A stretch of 64,000 bases of DNA from Palleronia aestuarii (GCF_003253995.1 NZ_QKZL01000007.1:1-64000); one strand, 5' to 3'; numbered from the stretch's first letter, positions 42,486-51,008 are shown. Numbers and translations are program-made. The notes: generated from the letters alone by a model not told the origin.

Positions 42486-43474
42486 AACGTTCCCTCTTCC
42501 CCCTCCTCATCGCTTTCCTCGCAGGCCCGGCCACCGCCGGTGTCGAGGACGCGATCGAGACCTATATCCTGCCCGGCTATGCCCGTCTGTCCGAAGCCAC
42601 GGAGACGCTGGCCAATGACGCGGCCACCGATTGCACCGCCGAGGGGCTACGGCCTGCCTATCGCGACGCCTTCGATGCCTGGGCGCGGATCGGCCATCTG
42701 CGCATCGGCCCCGTCGAGGAGCAGGGCCGGGTGCTCGCGATCGAGTTCTGGCCCGACGTGCGGGGCATGGCGGACCGTACCATCGCCGGGCTGATCGCGG
42801 ATGCCGATCCGGCCGTCGAAAGCGAGGCGGGTTTCGCGGAGGTTTCCGTGGCCGGGCGCGGCCTGATGGCGCTCGACCGGCTGCTCAACGACGAAGCCTA
42901 CGAGGGCTACGGGAAGGAGAGCTACACCTGCGATTACGTCGTCGCGGTCGCGCGGGATCTCGCCCGCATGGCCTTCGAGATCGAGGCGGAGTGGCGGGAC
43001 GGCTACGCCGAGACGCTCGCGAGCGCGGGGGATGCGGGCAACACCACGTACCTGAGCGAGCGTGAAGTGCGCCAGGCGCTCTTCACCGCACTTTCCTCGG
43101 GGCTCGAATTCGACGCGGCGCAACGCCTGGGACGGCCTCTGGGCACATTCGAACGTCCCCGGCCCGAACGGGCGGAGGCGCGGCGGTCGGGGTTGTCGCT
43201 CGCTCTCCTCGTAGCCTCGCTCGAGGGCCTGCGGGACTTCGCGACTGCGCTGGCCTTGGACACACCCACGGAAACGCGGGCCGCGTTCGATCGCGCCATC
43301 GCCGCCGCCCGGGATCTCGACGATCCGGTCTTTGCGCTGGTCGACGATCCGCAGGGTCGGTTCGAGGTCGAGATCGTCCAGCAGCGGATCGAGGCCGCGC
43401 GGCAGGTGGCCGCCAGCGAGATCGGGACGGCTCTCGGTGTCTCGGCGGGCTTCAATGCAGGGGATGGAGACTGA
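42482..43474 (+). CDS. Second imelysin-family periplasmic protein (COG3489 type)
   Basis: 330 residues with a Sec signal (KRSLFPLLIAFLAGPATAG). Divergent from the first imelysin: the conserved region reads SVAGRGLMALDRLL where the first has GYHAIEFLLWG, so the His of GxHxxE is lost (Gly-Arg-Gly-x-x-Ala). Other family pieces such as FDAWARIGHLRIGPVEEQGR and YTCDYVVAVARDLARM are kept. This suggests a structural or metal-free partner to the first copy. GTGA overlap with the di-heme gene, one base gap to the DUF1513 gene. Confidence 0.85.
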   Translation: MKRSLFPLLIAFLAGPATAGVEDAIETYILPGYARLSEATETLANDAATDCTAEGLRPAYRDAFDAWARIGHLRIGPVEEQGRVLAIEFWPDVRGMADRTIAGLIADADPAVESEAGFAEVSVAGRGLMALDRLLNDEAYEGYGKESYTCDYVVAVARDLARMAFEIEAEWRDGYAETLASAGDAGNTTYLSEREVRQALFTALSSGLEFDAAQRLGRPLGTFERPRPERAEARRSGLSLALLVASLEGLRDFATALALDTPTETRAAFDRAIAAARDLDDPVFALVDDPQGRFEVEIVQQRIEAARQVAASEIGTALGVSAGFNAGDGD

Positions 43475-43475
43475 C

Positions 43476-44555
43476 ATGGGTACACGGCGCAGCTTCCTGG
43501 CCGGTCTCGCCGCCGGTACGGCACTTCCCGCCCTCTCCTGGGCGGAGGCGGGCGGTCCCGCCTATCTCGGAGCCGCGCGCGACGCCGATGGCGGCTACGC
43601 GATCTACGGCCTTTCGGCCGTGGGTGACCCAATCTTCCGCGTCCCCCTGCTTGGTCGCGGACATGCCGCCACGGCCCATCCCGACCGGCCCGAAACCGTC
43701 GCCTTCGCCCGACGCCCGGGCACGTTCGCCCTCGTGATCGATTGCGCGACCGGCACGCTGCGCCATCGGCTCGATGCGCCTGCGGGGCGGCATTTCTACG
43801 GTCACGGCACCTTCATCGCGGGGGGCGACATCCTCTGCACCACCGAGAACGAGATCGAGAGCGGCGCGGGGCGGATCGGTTTGTGGGACCGCCGCGCGGG
43901 CTACCGCCGGATGGGGGAGGTCGCCACGGGCGGGATCGGACCGCATGACATCCGCACCCTGTCGGACGGCCGGACGCTCGTCGTCGCCAACGGCGGTATC
44001 CGCACCGATCCCGGTCACGGGCGCGAAAAGCTGAACCTCGACACGATGCGTCCCAGCCTTGCCTTCGTCGACCCCGAGACCGGCCCGGTCGAGCTCATCG
44101 AGCTCGATCCCGACCTCCAGTGGAACTCCATCCGCCATCTCGCGGTCGGACCCGACGATGACGTGGCCTTCGCAATGCAATGGCAGGGCGACCCGATGGA
44201 GGCGCCACCGCTCCTCGGCCTCGTGCGGCGCGGCGGGACACCGATCCTGGCCGCGGCGGATCTGGGCGAGCAGATGTCCATGCAGGGCTATGCCGGTTCC
44301 GTGGCGATCGACGGGGCAGGAGCGCGTATCGGCATCACCTCCCCGCGGGGCGGACGGATGCACATCTTCGACCGCGAGGGGCAGTTCCACGGCGCGGTTC
44401 TGCGTGCCGATATCTGCGGGCTCGCCACGGCGCCGGGCGGGTTCACGGCGTCCGATGGAACGGGGGGCGTGCTGCGCATCGAGCAAGGCGAGGTCCGCGC
44501 GGCGGTGACGCTACCGGGTCTCAGCTGGGACAATCACCTCGTCGCCATCGGCTGA
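43476..44555 (+). CDS. DUF1513 protein, Tat-exported beta-propeller-like
   Basis: 359 residues. N-terminus TRRSFLAGLAAGTALPALSW has the twin-arginine signature and a short hydrophobic stretch, so it is probably exported folded, implying a cofactor or metal. The body repeats propeller-like strands (GHAATAHPDRPETVAFARRP; RTLVVANGGIRTDPGHGREK; IRHLAVGPDDDVAFAMQW), typical of DUF1513 (COG3490). No function is established for the family; its constant company is the imelysin/di-heme cluster. A shorter reading from 43476 is preferred over an upstream ATG because it places the RR motif at the N-terminus. Confidence 0.87.
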   Translation: MGTRRSFLAGLAAGTALPALSWAEAGGPAYLGAARDADGGYAIYGLSAVGDPIFRVPLLGRGHAATAHPDRPETVAFARRPGTFALVIDCATGTLRHRLDAPAGRHFYGHGTFIAGGDILCTTENEIESGAGRIGLWDRRAGYRRMGEVATGGIGPHDIRTLSDGRTLVVANGGIRTDPGHGREKLNLDTMRPSLAFVDPETGPVELIELDPDLQWNSIRHLAVGPDDDVAFAMQWQGDPMEAPPLLGLVRRGGTPILAAADLGEQMSMQGYAGSVAIDGAGARIGITSPRGGRMHIFDREGQFHGAVLRADICGLATAPGGFTASDGTGGVLRIEQGEVRAAVTLPGLSWDNHLVAIG

Positions 44556-44575
44556 TCCTCCCGCGAGGTCCGGGT

Positions 44576-45301
44576 TCACCGTGGTATCCGGCGTATTTCG
44601 AGGAAGGTGGGATCGAAGCCGCTGAACTCGGCGAGGCCACCGGGGTCGGGAAGGGTCACGAGGCCGCGCGACCATTCCAGAAGTCCGCGGCCGCGCAATT
44701 CCTGAACCGCCCGATTGATGTGGGTCTTCGAGAAGCCGAGGATGCGGACGAGGTCCTGCTGTTCGAGCGGCACCTCGAACGCATCGTTCTCCACCGCCCC
44801 GATCACGGCGTAGCGCGCATGCAGCTCGCACATGAGATGTCCGATGCGTTCCGCGGCGCGCAGCGCGGCGCCCGCCGCGACCCAAGTGCGATTGATTTTG
44901 GCATCGATCAACGTGATGAGCCAGAGAAGGCGCGTGAGATGTGGCCTGGTTTCGGTGATCTCCAACAATTCCGCGCGATCGACGAACTGCACCTGGCAGC
45001 GGCCCTGCGCAATGACGGAATGCTCAAGCGAATCGAGCAGGAACCCGTGCAGGTCCACGAAATCACCGGGAATGTGAATCGCGGAGGTAACTCCTTGCCG
45101 CGGCCCAAGCGTCTGGATGCGCAGCGCCATGCCACCAACGATGAGACAGCTCTCGTGTGGCGACGGACCCGCGGGAAGGATCACCTCGAGATGATTGAAG
45201 GTCTGGCTGCGAACATTGAGCGACGCGAGCGCCGTATGATCGTGTTCCGTGAGCGTGTCACGCGCGGCCAACGCGGCGGGAAGCAATCTCGAGATTGTCA
45301 T
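44576..45301 (-). CDS. Crp/Fnr-family transcriptional regulator
   Basis: 241 residues. N-terminal cyclic-nucleotide-binding-like beta barrel (SCLIVGGMALRIQTLGPRQG ... SAIHIPGDFVDLHGFLL) and C-terminal winged helix (VPLEQQDLVRILGFSKTHIN, RAVQELRGRGLLEW). No FNR-type N-terminal Cys cluster, so it is not a classical oxygen sensor; the ligand is unknown. It is divergent from the membrane stress cassette with 176 bp between, and a perfect palindrome lies there, so local control is plausible. It converges on the DUF1513 gene with a 20-bp gap. Confidence 0.92.
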   Translation of the reverse strand: MTISRLLPAALAARDTLTEHDHTALASLNVRSQTFNHLEVILPAGPSPHESCLIVGGMALRIQTLGPRQGVTSAIHIPGDFVDLHGFLLDSLEHSVIAQGRCQVQFVDRAELLEITETRPHLTRLLWLITLIDAKINRTWVAAGAALRAAERIGHLMCELHARYAVIGAVENDAFEVPLEQQDLVRILGFSKTHINRAVQELRGRGLLEWSRGLVTLPDPGGLAEFSGFDPTFLEIRRIPR

Positions 45302-45395
45302 GACATCGATGCCCGCCGCCTACGATACGGACGTGATGTCTAGAGGTAAGCCCTCGAACCCGCAAGCTGCGGGGAGATCCCAGAGAGGTGGATCG

Positions 45396-45407
45396 GATTG
45401 TACAATC
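45396..45407. promoter_or_regulatory. Perfect palindrome GATTGTACAATC in the Crp/stress-cassette divergent region
   Basis: A 12-bp perfect palindrome, 94 bp from the regulator start and 70 bp from the first cassette gene. It is a candidate operator for the neighbouring Crp/Fnr protein, although it lacks the TTGAT-N4-ATCAA form of FNR sites. Confidence 0.4.
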
Positions 45408-45417
45408 GATACCGGAC

Positions 45418-45442
45418 GGAACAACTCAAACCTCGGTGAGTT
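45418..45442 (+). promoter_or_regulatory. Candidate EcfG-type (general stress) promoter for the membrane cassette
   Basis: GGAAC (45418-45422), 16-bp spacer, AGTT (45439-45442). The alphaproteobacterial general-stress sigma factor EcfG recognises GGAAC-N16/17-CGTT, so this differs by one base. It lies 36 bp before the first gene of a cassette whose members are stress-associated. Confidence 0.35.
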
Positions 45443-45477
45443 GGCCGGAAGATTAACAGTTAACCAAAGGTGGCACA

Positions 45478-46101
45478 ATGTCTGACGATCCCAACAGGAC
45501 GGCGGGAGGCGACGTTCGCGATGACGTGAACCGCGCCGGGTCCCGTCTGGCCGAGGATGCACGTTCGACGGCACAATCCGCCATGTCGCAGGCCTCGCAT
45601 TATGCACAGGACCGCGCTCACGATGCGCGAGACGGCGTGGCCGGAGAAGTTTCCGATATCGCGTCGGCCCTGCGCAAGGCTGCGGATTCGACCCGTGGCG
45701 GTTCCTTCCAGGAGCAGGCGTTCCAAGCATTGGCTGGAACCTTGGCCGACACGGCGGATTCGATCAAGTCCAAAGAGCCGGGAGATATGCTGGCCGAGGT
45801 CGGTCGTTTCGCGCGCGCCAACCCCTTGGCCTTCCTCGGCGTCGCGACGCTGGTTGGCTTTGCGGCCAGCCGCGTGGCAGGTGCGACGCAACGGCCGCGC
45901 GGTACGGGTTCCGACTACGAGTACGGAACCACCCGCGGTACGCCGGACACTTATGGCGAGACGACGCGTCCGTATAGCAGCACGCCGGGCAGCACGTCGC
46001 GCCCCTATGGCAGCACCCCGGGAGAGTACGGCGCCCGCACGCCCGCGAGCCCCGAACAGACGCCGGGTCTGCGCAACGATCCGATGAAGGGAGGCCTCTG
46101 A
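45478..46101 (+). CDS. DUF883-like / nutrient-deprivation-type membrane-associated protein
   Basis: 207 residues. A charged amphipathic helical N-terminal half (GSRLAEDARSTAQSAMSQAS; IASALRKAADSTRGGSFQEQ) precedes one short hydrophobic segment (ANPLAFLGVATLVGFAASRV). A Tyr/Gly/Thr/Pro-rich disordered tail with degenerate repeats follows (RPYSSTPGSTSRPYGSTPGE). The FARANPLAFLG...GFAASR pattern is typical of stress- or ribosome-associated DUF883-type proteins. First gene of a three-gene cassette; its stop overlaps the next start (ATGA-type overlap at 46101). Confidence 0.8.
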   Translation: MSDDPNRTAGGDVRDDVNRAGSRLAEDARSTAQSAMSQASHYAQDRAHDARDGVAGEVSDIASALRKAADSTRGGSFQEQAFQALAGTLADTADSIKSKEPGDMLAEVGRFARANPLAFLGVATLVGFAASRVAGATQRPRGTGSDYEYGTTRGTPDTYGETTRPYSSTPGSTSRPYGSTPGEYGARTPASPEQTPGLRNDPMKGGL

Positions 46102-46547
46102 TGAGCGATACCGGAATGTCATCGCGCACTTCGGAGAGCGCGGAACGCGACAGCGCCCTGCGGTCACGGACGGCCTTCGATCTCGTGGGTGAACTGGTCG
46201 ACCGCGTGACGATGCTCGTGCGCAACGAAGTCAATCTCGCGCGCGCGGAGATGAGCGAGAACGTGAACCGCGCCATGGCGGCGGTCGGCATGCTCGTCGC
46301 CGCGATCGTGTTCTTCCTCGTCGCGCTCAACGTGCTTGCCGCCGCGGCCGTCGCCGCGATCGCGCAAACGGGGATCGGCGCCGGTTGGGCCTCCCTTATC
46401 GTCGGCGGCGTCATCCTTCTCATCGCCATCATCCTCATGTCGAAAGGCAAGAGCGATCTGAGCGCCACATCTCTCGCACCGACGCGGACGACGAAGAACG
46501 TCCGTCGCGATGTGCGAACCGTCAAGGAGCATACCAACAATGGCTGA
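46101..46547 (+). CDS. Holin-like DUF1469 membrane protein
   Basis: 148 residues. Amphipathic N-terminal helix (LVGELVDRVTMLVRNEVNLA) followed by two membrane helices (AAVGMLVAAIVFFLVALNVL; ASLIVGGVILLIAIILMSKG) and a basic tail. Matches the phage-holin-like superfamily III (DUF1469), common in bacterial chromosomes next to DUF883/DUF3618 proteins and not evidence of a prophage. Overlaps both neighbours. Confidence 0.85.
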   Translation: MSDTGMSSRTSESAERDSALRSRTAFDLVGELVDRVTMLVRNEVNLARAEMSENVNRAMAAVGMLVAAIVFFLVALNVLAAAAVAAIAQTGIGAGWASLIVGGVILLIAIILMSKGKSDLSATSLAPTRTTKNVRRDVRTVKEHTNNG

Positions 46548-47769
46548 TACGCGTTCCGCCAGGGAAATCGAATCGGAAATCGAACAGGATCGCGCAGCGC
46601 TCGATCAGACGATCGCCGAACTCAGGGGCCGGCTCACCTTCGACAACGTGGGACGGCAGATCACCGATCAGGTCCGGACGAACGGTGGCGAGATCGCTAC
46701 CGCCGTATCGCGCTCGGTGAAGGAAAACCCGATCGCCCTCGGCCTGGCCGGGGTCGGCCTCGCTTGGATGATCTTCGGCTCAGGTCCCTCCTCGACCCAA
46801 ATCTCGCGCGGTGCGAGCCGCTCGCGCCGGGCCGTTGCCGATCGGTTCGACCGCTCCGGTGGCGACGAGGACGAGTCGGAATTCTACGCATCGACCTCCG
46901 CCTACGATCCGCCGTCGCGCTACGAGACGCCCGGTTCCAACGCATCGGCCGCCGCGGGCATTCGCGGACCCCGGCCGGCCGCGCCTCCCCCTGTCTGGGC
47001 TCGGGGGCGTCCGCATGACACCTACTCCGACGCGGACAGCCATCTCGACGATCCCTATGTCGGTCTGCCCGCTCCGGTGCAGCCCGTGGGGTCCGCTGAA
47101 GGAAGCGCGACTTCGGGCTCTGATGGACCCGGCATCGGGGAACGGATGAGCGCCTCCGCGTCGAGCGCGTATTCGAGCGCGTCCGACGGCTATGCCCGCG
47201 CCGGGGCCTCCGCGCGCCATGCGGTAGAAGGCGTGCGATCGAGCGCCGATCGCGCCCGGCTTCGCATCGCCGCGGGAACCGAAAAACTCTCGGAGGACGC
47301 AAGGGAACGTGTGATCGCGGCCCGCCTCAGGGCGCTCGAGATCCGTGACGAAGCCGATGCCGCCATGCGGCGCGGCGGAGCGGTAGCGGCCGATTACTAC
47401 GACCGCCAGCCGCTGGTCTTCGGTGCTCTTGCCGTGGCGCTCGGGGCCGCAATCGGTGCGGGCCTGCCCCACACCCGTCAGGAGGACGAGTGGCTGGGCG
47501 CCACCCGTGATCGCCTGGTCGACGATGCGGAGCAGATGTTCCAGTCCGAGCTCTCGAAGGCCCAGCGCGTCGCAGGTGCCGTGACCGACGAAGCGCAGAA
47601 GATGGCCGAGGAAGCCAAGGGCGAGGCCGATCGCCGGACGCCCGGCGACAAGGACGCGGCGAATTCGATGGCGGACGCCGCGGAGGGTGCCGCCAACCGC
47701 CTGCGCGATCGTGCCGTCGACGAGGCCGAGAAGCAGGATCTCGGCAATCCCGACACGACCCGGACCTGA
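46540..47769 (+). CDS. DUF3618 protein with long helical/disordered region
   Basis: 409 residues. The N-terminus (ADTRSAREIESEIEQDRAAL, DQTIAELRGRLTFDNVGRQI) is the DUF3618 signature. A hydrophobic segment at about 67-85 (IALGLAGVGLAWMIFGSG) is followed by a Ser/Asp/Pro-rich disordered stretch (about 90-225), a second hydrophobic segment (PLVFGALAVALGAAIGAG) and a charged coiled-coil-like C-terminus. The ATG at 46540 overlaps the previous gene by 8 bp. Together with the two genes before it this looks like an envelope-stress complex. A terminator follows at once. Confidence 0.82.
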   Translation: MADTRSAREIESEIEQDRAALDQTIAELRGRLTFDNVGRQITDQVRTNGGEIATAVSRSVKENPIALGLAGVGLAWMIFGSGPSSTQISRGASRSRRAVADRFDRSGGDEDESEFYASTSAYDPPSRYETPGSNASAAAGIRGPRPAAPPPVWARGRPHDTYSDADSHLDDPYVGLPAPVQPVGSAEGSATSGSDGPGIGERMSASASSAYSSASDGYARAGASARHAVEGVRSSADRARLRIAAGTEKLSEDARERVIAARLRALEIRDEADAAMRRGGAVAADYYDRQPLVFGALAVALGAAIGAGLPHTRQEDEWLGATRDRLVDDAEQMFQSELSKAQRVAGAVTDEAQKMAEEAKGEADRRTPGDKDAANSMADAAEGAANRLRDRAVDEAEKQDLGNPDTTRT

Positions 47770-47792
47770 CCTCCGGCGACCATGAAACGACG

Positions 47793-47822
47793 GGGGGGGC
47801 TTCGATGGCCCCCCCTTTTTTT
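47793..47822 (+). terminator. Rho-independent terminator of the stress cassette
   Basis: GGGGGGGC (47793-47800), loop TTCGATG, GCCCCCCC (47808-47815), then seven T (47816-47822). A textbook intrinsic terminator 24 bp after the DUF3618 gene stop. It does not work in the opposite direction because no T-run follows on the other strand. Confidence 0.93.
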
Positions 47823-47832
47823 GTGCCTGGCG

Positions 47833-48786
47833 TCAGGGAATGCGGCCTGTCGTGTCCGCCTTGACCGCGCCGCGTTCGCCCATCGGTTCGTTCGGTCCGG
47901 TGGTCGTGTCGCGCTCCGTCTGATGCTCCATCTCCGAATTGAGCTCCGCCCCCAGAAGCACGATGAAGCTCGAGAGCCAGAGCCAGGTGAGAAGGATGAT
48001 CACGCCGCCCAGCGCGCCGTAGCTCTCGTTATAGCTGCCGAAATTCTGCACGTAGATCGAGAAGGCGATAGAGCCGAGGATCCAGATCACGGTCGCGACC
48101 ACCGCCCCCGTGCTGACCCAGCGCCATTCCGGATTGGACCGAGACGGTCCGAAACGGTAGAGCACCGCCAATCCACCGAATGTGAAAAGGGCGAGGAGCA
48201 GCCAGCGTCCGTAGGTCACGAGCGTCACCACGCTCTCAGGCAATCCCAGACGCCCCGCGAGCGCGGGGATGACGACCGTGCCCACGAGCGCGAGGATCAG
48301 CCCGATGATGAGCAGCACGGTCAGGAGAAGCGCCGTGACGTACTGCATCACAAAGCCGCGCTTTTCCTCCTCGTCGTAGGCAATGTTCATTCCCTCCATC
48401 AGCGTCGTCATCCCCTTCGACGCGCTGTAGAGCGTGAGGACGAGGCCGAAGGCGGCGGTCAGACCGATCGACGTGTCGGAGCTCGACGCCACGTCGCTCG
48501 CTTGGCTCTCGAGGATGCTGGCCGCGTTTTCCGGCAGGATCGACAGGACGGACGCCAGTTGCTCCTGGACCTGCGACGGATCGAGGAACAGGCCCGCGAT
48601 CGACATCATCGCGGCGATCGCCGGGAAGATGGCGAGAAGCCCGAAGAAGGCCACGCCCGCCGCGACCACGGAGACGTGGTCCCTGGTGATCTCGTCCTTC
48701 ACGCGGAGCGCGATGTCGCGCCATCCGGCCTTCGGGATTTCCTGTGGTCGCGCCGCGTCGCGGCCTCGGTCTCGACCTTTCGCCAT
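47833..48786 (-). CDS. YihY/BrkB-family inner-membrane protein
   Basis: 317 residues with about six hydrophobic segments. Family pieces: SVVAAGVAFFGLLAIFPAIA, LYSASKGMTTLMEGMNIAYD, GFVMQYVTALLLTVLLIIGL, FGSYNESYGALGGVIILLTW and a C-terminal ELNSEMEHQTERDTTTGPNE. Formerly misnamed ribonuclease BN; the real function is unknown and may be transport. Start at 48786 chosen for the AAAGGAGCTATCCC ribosome-binding site. It converges on the stress cassette and fits its membrane theme. Confidence 0.92.
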   Translation of the reverse strand: MAKGRDRGRDAARPQEIPKAGWRDIALRVKDEITRDHVSVVAAGVAFFGLLAIFPAIAAMMSIAGLFLDPSQVQEQLASVLSILPENAASILESQASDVASSSDTSIGLTAAFGLVLTLYSASKGMTTLMEGMNIAYDEEEKRGFVMQYVTALLLTVLLIIGLILALVGTVVIPALAGRLGLPESVVTLVTYGRWLLLALFTFGGLAVLYRFGPSRSNPEWRWVSTGAVVATVIWILGSIAFSIYVQNFGSYNESYGALGGVIILLTWLWLSSFIVLLGAELNSEMEHQTERDTTTGPNEPMGERGAVKADTTGRIP

Positions 48787-48873
48787 GGGATAGCTCCTTT
48801 CTGCTTCGATACGCGTCTTGCCACCGCGTCGTGGGCAGGCGACCGGCCTTTGCACCGGGAACCCGGTTCCGTC

Positions 48874-50025
48874 TTACTCTGCCCCGGCCATCCGACCGCA
48901 CGAGGACCCTGCGGGCAGCATGATGGACGAATATGCGATCTCCGGCCAGCGATCGTCTCGCGCGGCCATCGCGGCCCGGTAGAGGTGTTCGTAGCCGTCG
49001 AGCATGACGTCCCGTCCGAATTTCGCCTCCACCCGCTGCCGGACCTGCTCCCGAGGGATCCGTACGGCGTCGCGCAGGGCTTGGGCAAGGGCGCCCGGGC
49101 TTTCTTCCTGCGCGGCGATGCCCGCGGAACCAACGACCTCGCGGGCCGCACCGCGATCGAGATACGCGACCGGCACGCCACAGGCCATTGCCTCGACCGC
49201 CGCAAGTCCGAACGGCTCGTCCCAGAGCGGAGTGAAGAGGAACGCCTGCGCCCGGCCGATCTCCGCGGCGAGATCGGGCTGCGCGAGATGCCCGCCATAG
49301 ACGATATCGGCGCCGAGTTCGGGGCGGATCGCTTCCTCGAAATACTCCCGGTCCTCGATCGCCCCGAAGATCCGCAGCGACATCCCCGCCCGGCGTACCG
49401 CACCGATCGCCAGATGCAGCCCCTTGAGGGGCATGATGCGGCCGGACCAGACCGCGCTGCCGTCCCCCGCGGCCGCGAACGGCCATTCCGCCAGATCGAT
49501 CCCGTTCGGGACGACGCGGCTCAGCGGCGGCGGCGCATCCGGCCACCAGGCGCGACGCTGCGCCTCCGATGTCGTGGTGAAAGCGTGCCACGGCGCCGCG
49601 CTGTCGTGGATCGCGCGATGCAGCACGTCGAAGGGCGGCACGTGCAGCGAGGTGACCGTCGCCACCCGATCCCGACGCGCGAAGCGGGGCGGGAAGCGGT
49701 GTAGGGAGTTGTTGTGCACCACGTCGAAGGCGCCCGATTCCAGGGCGTCGAGCGCCGCGCCATAGCCCGCGTCGAGGATCGCGTTCAACTCATCCGTCCC
49801 GCGATAGCGGCTCCACGGATGGCTCCGGTCGTAGTGCTCCGCAAGGATGGGGTGGAGAGCGACATCGACCTTAGAATCGGCACTCGCGAAGAGGGTCACG
49901 TCGTGCCCCCGCGCCTTCAGGGCATGAACGAGATGCCAGGAATGGGCCTCCATCCCGCCCATGAACGGCGGCGCGATGGGATGGCGGACATGGGCCACGA
50001 CGGCGACGGAAAGCGGCGAGGTCAT
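48874..50025 (-). CDS. Glycosyltransferase family 4-type
   Basis: 383 residues, GT-B fold. N-terminal acceptor domain (APPFMGGMEAHSWHLVHALK, RGHDVTLFASADSKVDVAL), hinge VVPNGIDLAEWPFAAAG, C-terminal donor domain SGRIMPLKGLHLAIGAVRRA and the E-x7-E motif in PLWDEPFGLAAVEAMACGVP. A retaining transferase using a nucleotide-sugar. Last gene of the four-gene operon; ATG at 50025 overlaps the GT2 stop (ATGA). Donor and acceptor are unknown. Confidence 0.9.
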   Translation of the reverse strand: MTSPLSVAVVAHVRHPIAPPFMGGMEAHSWHLVHALKARGHDVTLFASADSKVDVALHPILAEHYDRSHPWSRYRGTDELNAILDAGYGAALDALESGAFDVVHNNSLHRFPPRFARRDRVATVTSLHVPPFDVLHRAIHDSAAPWHAFTTTSEAQRRAWWPDAPPPLSRVVPNGIDLAEWPFAAAGDGSAVWSGRIMPLKGLHLAIGAVRRAGMSLRIFGAIEDREYFEEAIRPELGADIVYGGHLAQPDLAAEIGRAQAFLFTPLWDEPFGLAAVEAMACGVPVAYLDRGAAREVVGSAGIAAQEESPGALAQALRDAVRIPREQVRQRVEAKFGRDVMLDGYEHLYRAAMAARDDRWPEIAYSSIMLPAGSSCGRMAGAE

Positions 50026-51008
50026 CCCCCGGCGCGGGCCGTCAGGAGCGCCGATTGCGCCGCCTCCACCATCTCGCGGCGCTGTGCCTCCGGCGGCAGG
50101 GCGCCATTCTTGCCGTCGAGGAGGTCGAGGACGCGCCGCGTCGTGGCATAGGGCATGTCCGCCTGCTGCGTGCAGAGCGCCATTACCTCCGCATCGGGCG
50201 CGCGAAGGATCCGCAGCCCGCGTTCGGTATCCTCGACAAGACCCAGCCGCCGGAAGGCGTAAAGCCAGTGCTCCATCGTCCGGTGCCCCCATTTCGTGGC
50301 GAAGAGCTCCGCGTTCCGCACGACGGAGGCGACGTGATGGACGGGCGGCATGCAATGGGGGTGATGCTGGTGAAAGACCTTCGCTCCGGTGATCCAGTAC
50401 ATCGGGATGCCGCAGGCATCGAGCGTCCGGCCGAAATCGGTATCCTCCCCGCCATAGCCCTCGTACCGCTCGTCGAAGCCGCCCGCCCGATGAAAATCCG
50501 CGGCCCTCATGGCGAAGGTGAGCGACCAGAAGCAGCGGTAATCGTTGCACAGGACGGACCTGCCGCGGGCGGGCGGGCCGCGTCGGTCGGGGTGACGCTC
50601 CGCCACGGCCTCGAACCGGTCGAAATCGATCTCCGCCGCCGCCCCGGCGGGCAGGTAGCCCACTTCGCCCATGAGAAGGCCATCGGTCTCCGCCATGATC
50701 GAGGCGTAATCCGCAACGAAATCCGGGCCGGGGATACAATCAACGTCAACGAAAGCGAGAATTTCGCTTTGCGCGGCACGCGCAGCCGCGTTGCGCGCGG
50801 CCGCGAGCGGCAGGTTCGGGCGCGGCGGAACGAGGACCTGCCGCACGGGAAAGGGTGCCTGCGGCAAATCCCCGAAGGTGGCGCCCTGCATGACGGCGAT
50901 GATCAGTTCCGCCGGCGGACGGGTCTGCGCTGCGAGGCCGCGTACGACATTGGCGAGATGATCCGCGCGGCCGGCCGCGATGGTCAGAACCGAGACCGCT
51001 TCGTTCAT
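50022..51008 (-). CDS. Glycosyltransferase family 2-type with galactosyltransferase-like C-terminal half
   Basis: 328 residues, GT-A fold. Start VSVLTIAAGRADHLANVVRG, metal-binding DVD motif in ILAFVDVDCIPGP, and a C-terminal segment GGFDERYEGYGGEDTDFGRT that matches the acceptor-binding part of GT7/GT27-type enzymes. No membrane span. It overlaps both neighbours by 4 bp. Confidence 0.9.
   Translation of the reverse strand: MNEAVSVLTIAAGRADHLANVVRGLAAQTRPPAELIIAVMQGATFGDLPQAPFPVRQVLVPPRPNLPLAAARNAAARAAQSEILAFVDVDCIPGPDFVADYASIMAETDGLLMGEVGYLPAGAAAEIDFDRFEAVAERHPDRRGPPARGRSVLCNDYRCFWSLTFAMRAADFHRAGGFDERYEGYGGEDTDFGRTLDACGIPMYWITGAKVFHQHHPHCMPPVHHVASVVRNAELFATKWGHRTMEHWLYAFRRLGLVEDTERGLRILRAPDAEVMALCTQQADMPYATTRRVLDLLDGKNGALPPEAQRREMVEAAQSALLTARAGG

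Noticed and set aside
46101-46547. Holin gene as evidence of a prophage
   Set aside because: Its neighbours are DUF883- and DUF3618-type chromosomal proteins; no phage structural, lysis or integrase gene is nearby.
47833-48786. Ribonuclease BN
   Set aside because: YihY/BrkB proteins carried this name by mistake; the protein is a six-helix membrane protein without nuclease motifs.
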